From Phycisphaerales bacterium (lineage in GTDB: Bacteria > Planctomycetota > Phycisphaerae > Sedimentisphaerales > UBA12454), in NCBI GenBank assembly GCA_003142595.1, contig PLMU01000006.1:1-64000 (forward strand): a stretch of DNA of 64,000 nt, read 5' to 3'. Positions 9,018 to 15,870 of this stretch are shown piece after piece. Under the pieces are notes generated by a model. That model worked only from the letters and a program-made list of their open reading frames with translations, was not told the origin of the DNA and did no database searches. Position 1 is the first letter of the stretch, and every line of letters begins with the position of its first letter. The position numbers and the translations under genes are program-made.

Positions 9018-10113
9018 TTCTTCCTATTGATTCAAGCAGGGCGACGATTTCGAGTACCACGATTGTCTGCAGAAAAACCAGCAGGCCGTAAGGCCATACG
9101 GCTTTGGTCAGCACCACTGCGCCTAACCCGGTGGCGATTGTGGCAAGATAAAGCGTCAATACCGTTTGAAAATCCGTCAGGCCGAGTTTTTTCAGCCTGT
9201 GCGAAAAGTGCTGTGTATCGCCGACAAATGGGCTTTTGCCCTGGCTGATTCGAAGTATCGTTACGCTGATGAAATCGTAAAGCGGGATTGCCAATATAAC
9301 AAGCGGAGCCATAACGGCATACCAGTCGTTTTCTTCCGTTATTTCATGATAATATGTTGTCCGCAGAGTTAGAAAAGCGATGAAGAAACCTATAACCAAT
9401 GAGCCGGCGTCGCCCATAAATATTGAGGCCGGATGCAGATTAAACACCAGGAAACCTGCCAGCGTACCGGCGAATATCATTGCCGAGCATGCGACAAACA
9501 CCTGTCCCGATAGAATCGCGATGACAAATAAAAACAGCGAGATGATAACCGCTATACCGGCGCTTGCGCCGTCCATATTATCGAGAAAATTAAAAACGTT
9601 AATTATCAGGACAATCCAGAAAGAGCTCAGGATTGAAGTGATGATTTTATTTTCGATAAACAACGAAACCCTGACATCTGCCCAGTATGCCACGACAAAA
9701 GCCACCGCAAATTCCACAATAAGTTTCGACCAGGGAGACAAATTTTTAATGTCGTCCCACAAGCCCAGCAAAAATAATACCCCTGCGCATAAAACAGTTA
9801 TCAATAATTCGTTTGCTCTATTGGCGAATCCCACAATGTATTCTCCGAAATCCCGGCCGCAAAATTCCATTATATCTTTTGCTAAAAGATATTCGATTAG
9901 TGCAAATGCGCCAAGAAAAACAATCAGAATCGTAAAGTATATGGCGATGCCGCCTCCAAGAGGAATGATTTTGCTGTGAAACCGGTCGCTCTTTGGATGA
10001 GCGAGAAGCTTGAATTTCACGGCAATCTTTTTTGCGACAATTGTCAGCAGTATGGACACGACAAATGCCGCAAGAAAACACAGTACGGAAAATACACCTA
10101 CTGAATCTGTCAT
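8986..10113 (-). CDS. MraY/WecA-family undecaprenyl-phosphate sugar-1-phosphate transferase
   Basis: Membrane enzyme that transfers a UDP-linked HexNAc-1-phosphate (often GlcNAc) to undecaprenyl phosphate, starting a lipid-linked glycan. About ten or eleven membrane segments are visible. Family motifs are present in order: HPKSDRFHSKIIPLGGG near residue 39, LWDD near 117, FNFLDNMDG near 176 (the catalytic aspartates), MGDAGS near 232 and HFSHRL near 300. It lies 4 bp after the DUF4416 gene and overlaps the O-antigen ligase, so initiation and ligation enzymes are made together. The exact sugar cannot be told; MraY itself is less likely because the neighbours are O-antigen-type genes, not cell-wall genes. 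Confidence 0.85.
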   Translation of the reverse strand: MTDSVGVFSVLCFLAAFVVSILLTIVAKKIAVKFKLLAHPKSDRFHSKIIPLGGGIAIYFTILIVFLGAFALIEYLLAKDIMEFCGRDFGEYIVGFANRANELLITVLCAGVLFLLGLWDDIKNLSPWSKLIVEFAVAFVVAYWADVRVSLFIENKIITSILSSFWIVLIINVFNFLDNMDGASAGIAVIISLFLFVIAILSGQVFVACSAMIFAGTLAGFLVFNLHPASIFMGDAGSLVIGFFIAFLTLRTTYYHEITEENDWYAVMAPLVILAIPLYDFISVTILRISQGKSPFVGDTQHFSHRLKKLGLTDFQTVLTLYLATIATGLGAVVLTKAVWPYGLLVFLQTIVVLEIVALLESIGRNDKKQSDTKQ

Positions 10114-10117
10114 AGGA

Positions 10118-10654
10118 TTACTCCTTTAATTGCTGAACAAGTTTTTCTCTGACCTGGCTGAAAAAATTATGATACCTCTGTTCTTTATGGTCGGGAAAGG
10201 TATATTCAAACGTCGTCCACCGGCCTTTACTGTAAATAAGCGTTACTTCGGCCCATATTTTTTTGCCGATATAAATCCGATGCGAAAAATTTTTCGTGCT
10301 GGCCAGCACCAGCTTGGACGGCTCGATATAGCCGGGGTCAAGATTGACAGGACGGCTCAGTCCGCTGTCCTGCATACCCGCAAGTTTCTCTTCCATTTTA
10401 TTTGTCTTGTGCTTGATTGCCGCCAGACTGTCGGGGGCTATCAGTTTTTCGACCGTTACGAATTTTTTCAAAATCTCTTTGCCGGTCTCTTCGGCGTAAT
10501 ATTCCGTGTGACTGAACGGCCATGCCGGGCTTTCCATATCGCAGGCGCCGAATTTGTCCTTTATCATATCGACTGCGGCATTTACGGCATTGGCATTGCA
10601 GCCGAGTATGCCGATAATCAGTTTTACAGGGTCAGGTTTTTTAAGCGTCCACAT
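10118..10654 (-). CDS. DUF4416 family protein
   Basis: A soluble 178-residue protein matching the DUF4416 pattern as I recall it: an N-terminal KLIIGILG strand, a paired-acid HTEYYAEE segment near 50, LDPGYIEPSKLVLAST near 106-120 and a C-terminal YTFPDHKEQRYHNFF. The function of the family is unknown. It overlaps the 3' end of proS by 14 nt and sits 4 nt ahead of the WecA-like gene, so it is within the proS-to-GT39 unit. No signal peptide or membrane segment is visible. Confidence 0.75.
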   Translation of the reverse strand: MWTLKKPDPVKLIIGILGCNANAVNAAVDMIKDKFGACDMESPAWPFSHTEYYAEETGKEILKKFVTVEKLIAPDSLAAIKHKTNKMEEKLAGMQDSGLSRPVNLDPGYIEPSKLVLASTKNFSHRIYIGKKIWAEVTLIYSKGRWTTFEYTFPDHKEQRYHNFFSQVREKLVQQLKE

Positions 10655-12380
10655 TCTGTTCAGCTTTAAGCTTTTCTATTAATTGTAATATCTTTTCCTT
10701 AACCTGTGCAAGCGGAACTTTTGTTATTTCTTTTTCACGCCGAAGCTTGATTTCCGCGTTGTTTTCTGCCAGTGACTTTGCTCCGATTGTAATACGAATC
10801 GGGATTCCCAGTAAATCGGCGTCCTTGAACTTTACTCCGCCGCGGGCGTCTCTGTCGTCGAACAATACTTCCACTCCGCAGGCCATAAGTTCGTTATATA
10901 TCTTTTCCGCCGCGGCTGATAGTTCTTCGCTATTTCCCGCCGGAGTGATAATGACCTCATAAGGTGCGATGCTTATGGGCCAGATTATTCCATCGTTATC
11001 GTGAAATATTTCTATAGCCGATGCCGCGATTCTGTTTATCCCGATGCCGTAGCAGCCCATAATGCAGGGCTTTTCAGTGCTGTCTTTGTCGAGAAATTTC
11101 GCTCCCAGTTTTGCGCTGTATTTTGTGCCTAATTTGAAAACCTGCCCGACTTCAATGCCTCTTTTGAATATGAGTTTCTTTCCTTTATATGTATCGCCTT
11201 CGACGGCGTTTCGTATATCGGCGATTATTATATTGTTGCCTGTTAGCGGGAAATCGCGCCCCGGCACTACATTTTTAATATGATAATCTGTTTTATTTGC
11301 TCCGGTTATTCCCGCTTCGATTGTCAGCACCGAATGGTCGATAATCAGTTTGTTAATCTTTGACGTAAGCCCGACCGGTCCCGCGAACCCGACTTGGGCG
11401 CCCGTCAGATTTTTAATTGTCGCTTCATCGGCAAGTTCTATCGACTTACCAACCGTGCATCGTAGCTTTTCTGGGTTTATTTCGAAATCCCCGCGCACAA
11501 GAGCGAGAATCAAATCGTTTCCTGATTTGTAAACGAGCGTTTTAATCATCTCTTTTGCGCTCGCCTTCAAAAACGTGCATATTTCTTCGATTGTTTTCTG
11601 ATTTGGCGTATGAATTTCCTCTATCGGCTTGTAATCTTTATTTACTGTTTTGGCAGGCAGGGCATCGACCGGCGCTTTTTCGATATTAGCCGCGTAACTG
11701 CCGTCTTCTGTCTGGACTATGACATCTTCGCCGGACTCGCATGGAACTGTAAACTGATGAGAGCCGCTGCCGCCCATTTCGCCGGATTCCGCCTCGACAA
11801 TTACATATTTCAACCCGCATCGGCTGAAAATTCTTTTATAGGTTTCGTACATTGTCTTATAAGTTTCATCGAGACTTTGTTCGTCGGAATGAAAGCTGTA
11901 AGCGTCCTTCATTATAAATTCCCGACTGCGCAGCACGCCGAACCGCGGCCGAAATTCATCTCTGAATTTAAAGCTTATCTGGTAGAGATTGATTGGTAAC
12001 TGCTTATAAGAATTAATCTCCCCGGCAGCGATGCTTGTTACGACTTCTTCAGCGGTAGGGGCCAGAACATTTTTTCTTCCGTGCCGGTCGGTAAAGTATG
12101 CCATTGTCGGCCCGTAATCTATATTTCTGCCGGTTGTTTCCCAAAGTTCCATCGGCTGAACTGCGGGCATCAGAATTTCCTGCGCCCAGCTTTTATTCAT
12201 TTCCTGGCGGACTATATTCATTATTTTCGTCAATGTCCGCCAGCCCAGCGGCAGATAGGTATAAGTTCCGCTGGCAAGCTTGCGCATAAGTCCTGCACGA
12301 AGCATTAACTGATGGCTTGGAATCTCTGCATCGGACGGAACTTCTTTAACTGTAGGGATTAACGCTTTACTATACCGCAT
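10641..12380 (-). CDS. proS: Prolyl-tRNA synthetase, bacterial type with editing domain
   Basis: Class II aminoacyl-tRNA synthetase that charges tRNA-Pro. The order is that of the bacterial enzyme: motif 1 in the first 100 residues, motif 2 with FGVLRSREFIMKDAYSFH near 145, a YbaK-like insertion domain at about 220-400 that removes mischarged alanine, motif 3 (GCYGIGINRIAASAIE) near 440, and the anticodon-binding domain at the end (APYEVIITPAG onward). The ATG at 12380 gives 579 residues, normal for the type, and has AGGAAAAG just upstream; an ATG 36 nt earlier adds unlike residues. A well-spaced promoter lies at 12438-12466. It heads the operon that continues through DUF4416 and the glycan and protease genes. 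Confidence 0.95.
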   Translation of the reverse strand: MRYSKALIPTVKEVPSDAEIPSHQLMLRAGLMRKLASGTYTYLPLGWRTLTKIMNIVRQEMNKSWAQEILMPAVQPMELWETTGRNIDYGPTMAYFTDRHGRKNVLAPTAEEVVTSIAAGEINSYKQLPINLYQISFKFRDEFRPRFGVLRSREFIMKDAYSFHSDEQSLDETYKTMYETYKRIFSRCGLKYVIVEAESGEMGGSGSHQFTVPCESGEDVIVQTEDGSYAANIEKAPVDALPAKTVNKDYKPIEEIHTPNQKTIEEICTFLKASAKEMIKTLVYKSGNDLILALVRGDFEINPEKLRCTVGKSIELADEATIKNLTGAQVGFAGPVGLTSKINKLIIDHSVLTIEAGITGANKTDYHIKNVVPGRDFPLTGNNIIIADIRNAVEGDTYKGKKLIFKRGIEVGQVFKLGTKYSAKLGAKFLDKDSTEKPCIMGCYGIGINRIAASAIEIFHDNDGIIWPISIAPYEVIITPAGNSEELSAAAEKIYNELMACGVEVLFDDRDARGGVKFKDADLLGIPIRITIGAKSLAENNAEIKLRREKEITKVPLAQVKEKILQLIEKLKAEQNVDA

Positions 12381-12437
12381 ATCTTTTCCTATTCTCGCAA
12401 CTTTACCCGGTTTCACAGATACGGATTTCGTCCTGAA

Positions 12438-12466
12438 TTTATACCCTCAGACCCCTTTTTTTGCAA
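12438..12466 (-). promoter_or_regulatory. Sigma70-like promoter for proS operon
   Basis: On the minus strand, TTGCAA (12461-12466) and TATAAA (12438-12443) are separated by 17 bp. Transcription would begin near 12431, about 50 nt before the proS ATG at 12380. It faces away from the promoter at 12502-12529. Confidence 0.6.
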
Positions 12467-12501
12467 GATAAACTTTGCCGCACAAGTTTTCTTAAAACCT
12501 T

Positions 12502-12529
12502 TTGACAGCGACTCTTAGTCTGGTATAAT
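12502..12529 (+). promoter_or_regulatory. Sigma70-like promoter for the TPR lipoprotein and lspA
   Basis: A consensus TTGACA (12502-12507) and TATAAT (12524-12529) with a 16-bp spacer. The predicted start near 12536 leaves a leader of about 58 nt to the GTG at 12594. Confidence 0.7.
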
Positions 12530-12593
12530 TGCCGAAAAGAATTTAAGGCTGGACTGTTTTTAAGGATTTTTGCCGCAAGGAAAGGATTTGTTC

Positions 12594-13586
12594 GTGCCTG
12601 ATAAGTTCAGATGTTTTGTTTTCCAATCGCTTTTAGTGGGGTTATCTCTTGTTTTCCTGGCCGGTTGCCAGCAATCTCAGAAAAAAAATGGAGCGATAGG
12701 TTTATATGTCGATGCAATTGCGCTCAGTGACGGCAACGACCCAAACCAGGCCATAGATAAGCTTCAGCAGGCCGTTGCGAAAAAACCTGATTTTGCACTT
12801 GCCTGGTCGCTTATGGGGAATATTTATCTGCGTCAGGAGAAATATCCCGAAGGTGCGAATGCTTTTCAAAAGGCCACTGAGATTAATCCATGGTCGTTTG
12901 AAGATTATCGCGGTCTTGGCAGGGCATACAGCCTGATGAATGATAATGCCGCATCGGCAAAAGCCTTTGCAAAAGCTTGTCAGCTTGACCCGCAGAGTAC
13001 TGAAGTCTGGTGCGGAGCGGCAGGTTCCTATTATAAGCTTGGCGATTACGAGGCCGCCCTTAAGTATGGCCAATCCGCCCAGGAACTTAACCCTTCCGAC
13101 ATCGAAGTCGCCAAACTTTTAGGAGATATTTATACTGCCCGCAAAGACAACGAAATGGCTATCGATTCTTATAAGAAGGCGCTGCAGATTGACGGCAACG
13201 ACCCCAATATAATGTTTTCTCTTGCGGTTGCGTATCTGCAGTCTGATAAATTCGATCCCGCAAAACAGGTTCTGCAGGCCGTCGTCGTTCTGCAGCCGAA
13301 CAATTCCGAGGCCTGGCGATATCTTGGTTTTGTCTGTCTCAAGCTCAGAGAAGTCGATATGGCAACCACAGATTATGAAAAGGCCGTCCAGCTTAACCCG
13401 GACGATTGGCGGGCGCACAAAGGTCTTGGCGTCGCGTATATGATGAAATATCAAACTCTCAAAAGCTTCGATAATCCTGAAGCCGACAATTACAAAAATC
13501 AGGCTCTCATACACTGGGGCAAGTCGCTCGACTTGAATCCCGCACAGAACAACCTCCTGAAATTATACAGAAAATACGTGAAGTAG
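12594..13586 (+). CDS. TPR-repeat lipoprotein
   Basis: A predicted membrane-anchored lipoprotein built of about seven tetratricopeptide repeats, which usually act as protein-binding scaffolds. The N-terminus has a signal peptide ending in the lipobox LAGC near residue 25. The repeats follow from about residue 45 to 330, each with the usual small and aromatic positions (for example AWSLMGNIYLRQEKYPEGANA and AWRYLGFVCLKLREVD). I chose the GTG at 12594 because AGGAAAGG ends 8 nt upstream; a TTG at 12570 is also open. The next gene, 9 bp downstream, is lspA, the peptidase that would process this lipoprotein. Confidence 0.8.
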   Translation: MPDKFRCFVFQSLLVGLSLVFLAGCQQSQKKNGAIGLYVDAIALSDGNDPNQAIDKLQQAVAKKPDFALAWSLMGNIYLRQEKYPEGANAFQKATEINPWSFEDYRGLGRAYSLMNDNAASAKAFAKACQLDPQSTEVWCGAAGSYYKLGDYEAALKYGQSAQELNPSDIEVAKLLGDIYTARKDNEMAIDSYKKALQIDGNDPNIMFSLAVAYLQSDKFDPAKQVLQAVVVLQPNNSEAWRYLGFVCLKLREVDMATTDYEKAVQLNPDDWRAHKGLGVAYMMKYQTLKSFDNPEADNYKNQALIHWGKSLDLNPAQNNLLKLYRKYVK

Positions 13587-13595
13587 GAGTGCGAT

Positions 13596-14129
13596 TTGGC
13601 CGTTTTAACTAAACAGATACCCGACACTGCTGCGCATCTGATATTCTGGCCTGTCTTTATTATTGGTTTTGCCGCCGATTTATGGTCTAAATACGCTTCT
13701 TTCAATTGGCTCGCCCCTCTGTTCCCGCAGCGATACAGTATTATAGATGGCTTTTTTCAGTTTGTGCTTGTCGAAAACAGCGGCGCCGCATGGGGAATTG
13801 CTGCCAATAAAACTATGACTCTGATAGTAATTTCAGTAGTGGCGATTATTGCCGTGTTAGCCATTTTTATCTTTGGCCGAAAATTACAGTTGGCCATTGT
13901 TCTGGCCCTTGGCTTGTTCGCTGCCGGCATCTGCGGAAATTTATATGACAGGCTTTTCAACGATGGAAGCGTTCGCGATTTTCTCGATTTTTATTATAAG
14001 GACTGGCATTTCCCAGCCTTTAATCTCGCCGACTCAATGCTTACTGTCGCGGTATTTATTTTGATTTTGATGACTATCTTCTGCCCAAAACCGCAAACAG
14101 ATGACTCAAATTCCAATTCTGATATTTAA
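13596..14129 (+). CDS. lspA: Signal peptidase II (lipoprotein signal peptidase)
   Basis: Inner-membrane aspartic peptidase that removes signal peptides from diacylated prolipoproteins. Four membrane segments are visible, with the family blocks in order: AADLWSKY near 27-34, ENSGAAWGIA near 60, GNLYDRLF near 112, VRDFLDFYY near 124-132 and FNLADSMLTV near 140. The two catalytic aspartates are those of RDFLD and NLADS. Start is a TTG at 13596, 6 nt after AGGAG. Length 177 is slightly above the usual 160-170. It follows the TPR lipoprotein gene in the same transcript and converges 3 bp from the next gene. Confidence 0.93.
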   Translation: MAVLTKQIPDTAAHLIFWPVFIIGFAADLWSKYASFNWLAPLFPQRYSIIDGFFQFVLVENSGAAWGIAANKTMTLIVISVVAIIAVLAIFIFGRKLQLAIVLALGLFAAGICGNLYDRLFNDGSVRDFLDFYYKDWHFPAFNLADSMLTVAVFILILMTIFCPKPQTDDSNSNSDI

Positions 14130-14132
14130 TTC

Positions 14133-14522
14133 CTACGCGTTTGCAAACACATGTTCTGCCACGTAAAGCGGCACTTGCGATGCGACAGCAATTGCGATTG
14201 CATCGCTTGGCCGTGAATCGACATTTGCCGTTTTGCCGTTAATACTTAAATGAATCGTTGCGTAATAAGTATGGTTTTTCAGGTCGCTTACCACTACTTT
14301 TTCTATTTTTGCCCCCAGCGCATCGATTATATTCCCCAGCAAATCATGTGTCATCGGCCGGATAGTTGTTTTGCCCTTTAGTCTTCGATCGATAGCCATT
14401 ATTTCGACAATGCCTATAACTATCGGCAGGGTGCGCTGACCGTGTTTTTCTTTCAGCACGATTACCTGCTGGTCGCTGGCCTCATCGATTATTATGCGTG
14501 ATAATTCTACTTCTATTTCCAT
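14133..14522 (-). CDS. Bifunctional nuclease (BFN/DUF151) family protein
   Basis: A 129-residue protein consisting almost entirely of the BFN domain: VELSRIIID, RTLPIVIGIVEIMAI, RPMTHDLLGNIIDALG and the conserved DSRPSDAIAIAV. Members have been reported to have RNase and DNase activity, and similar domains sit beside UVR domains in other bacteria; the physiological role is not settled. It stands alone on the minus strand and converges on lspA with 3 bp between stop codons. Confidence 0.88.
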   Translation of the reverse strand: MEIEVELSRIIIDEASDQQVIVLKEKHGQRTLPIVIGIVEIMAIDRRLKGKTTIRPMTHDLLGNIIDALGAKIEKVVVSDLKNHTYYATIHLSINGKTANVDSRPSDAIAIAVASQVPLYVAEHVFANA

Positions 14523-14629
14523 ATGTTCTTATTATACATCCCTATTCTTTTTTCTGCAAATACTTGTCTCCGCTTGACGGCTGTCCGCTTTAACAGGTAC
14601 GCTCGACCCCATTGTTTGGAGTTGTCACA

Positions 14630-15793
14630 TTACTTCTCATCCTGATATGGGATATCCTTCATATATTCTTTAGTTTTATTTGATGTTGGCTCAACCCTTA
14701 CGACGCGGGCCTCTACAGGCGACCGTTCTCGTACACTAATAGTAACATCATCATAAAAAATAATTGAAGTCATCATTTCAGCAGGTGGTGGTGTGCCGAT
14801 TTTATAATGTTTACCCTTAAGTTGAATAACATCAGCTACGCTCATTCCGTAATGCACGCCGCCAACGACCTTCGAGCGTTCTTCTATAATTTTTGCTATA
14901 GCGAAATCTTTATCTACTTCATCACAGCGATCGAGACTATATAATGCAACCCAGTCTTCGCCTTTAATACGGGATTGAGTTGGCTCCGTTAACTCCGCAA
15001 TCCAGGCATTTTTGTTGTTAAAACAGACAAGGATCAGGTCATATATACGCCATTCGTTGCCTTCTTTGGTACGGTATATAAAAAAATCAGGGTAACAATT
15101 CTCATGGAGGCTTATGTACTTGTTTTTAAGTTTTCTGTACTCTTCAAGCGTTATCTTTTTCTCTGGGGGCATCGCGGCTCTAAATGCACCTCTATCCAGA
15201 GCCTCAAGAACAACCTGCATGTTGTTCGGATAGTTACATGCAATTCTATCGGCTTCTGTAAGTTTATCGAGGTGCGATCGGATGATTGCATTGACTTCAT
15301 CAAGGAGACCCGGCGAAGGATTAGAACCCGTTCCAATCAAGATCCACCCATAGAATTGAAGATTATCTAAGTAGAGTGCCGGTGGGGGCATCTGATACGC
15401 CGGCTGATGAAGCGGGTGCATTGCCTTGCACGAGAGGCGGATAATAAAGCCGTTCTCGCCAAAATCAGATGGAAGAGTACTACTCCACATTCTTTGTGGA
15501 CGTGTAAAATTATGGCTATATTCGCACGAAATTGTATCTTCTGATTGATTTATTGCTTTATCTCTACTGTATCCCGCCATCTCAGGATACTTGGACGAGA
15601 TTTTTTCGAGTGCATCTGCAAAGCTGTCGAAAACAGGAGTAAGAGTCCGAAGTCGTTGTTCCATGGTGAGCGGCTGAGGCAGTCCTTCTTCCATAGGCGG
15701 CTTTAAGTAAGCAACTTCATCATTCGAACTATTACAGTCGGCACAAACCAGTAAACTGAAAAGAATGCCCGCAACAACAAAATACCTTTTCAT
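14630..15793 (-). CDS. Exported protein of unknown function
   Basis: I do not recognise this 387-residue protein. It starts with a signal peptide (MKRYFVVAGILFSLLVCADC); a cysteine follows the hydrophobic stretch, but ADC is a poor lipobox, so lipidation is uncertain. No further membrane segment is visible. Near the C-terminus, HYGMSVADVIQLKGKHYKIG resembles the short SmpA/OmlA-type module that marks some outer-membrane-associated proteins; this is a weak match. The start has GGAG 8 nt upstream. A 17-bp perfect palindrome overlaps its likely -10 box, so it may be specifically regulated. Confidence 0.65.
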   Translation of the reverse strand: MKRYFVVAGILFSLLVCADCNSSNDEVAYLKPPMEEGLPQPLTMEQRLRTLTPVFDSFADALEKISSKYPEMAGYSRDKAINQSEDTISCEYSHNFTRPQRMWSSTLPSDFGENGFIIRLSCKAMHPLHQPAYQMPPPALYLDNLQFYGWILIGTGSNPSPGLLDEVNAIIRSHLDKLTEADRIACNYPNNMQVVLEALDRGAFRAAMPPEKKITLEEYRKLKNKYISLHENCYPDFFIYRTKEGNEWRIYDLILVCFNNKNAWIAELTEPTQSRIKGEDWVALYSLDRCDEVDKDFAIAKIIEERSKVVGGVHYGMSVADVIQLKGKHYKIGTPPPAEMMTSIIFYDDVTISVRERSPVEARVVRVEPTSNKTKEYMKDIPYQDEK

Positions 15794-15823
15794 TATTTTT
15801 CTCCATCTATGTATCCAGTAATG

Positions 15824-15841
15824 ATTATACAGTCTGTATAA
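15824..15841 (-). promoter_or_regulatory. Palindromic operator overlapping a -10 box
   Basis: TATACAG-T-CTGTATA at 15826-15840, extended by one pair on each side, is a perfect inverted repeat. On the minus strand its edge forms TATAAT (15824-15829), about 30 nt before the ATG of the exported protein. The -35 region is weak (TGAACG-like). The overlap would let a dimeric repressor block this promoter. Confidence 0.45.
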
Positions 15842-15870
15842 AAGGCGTTCACTTAAACCGATAACTGTTT

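Noticed and set aside
9380-9979. 199-codon open frame on the plus strand
   Set aside because: It is the mirror of the WecA/MraY-like gene and has no ribosome-binding site or family motif.
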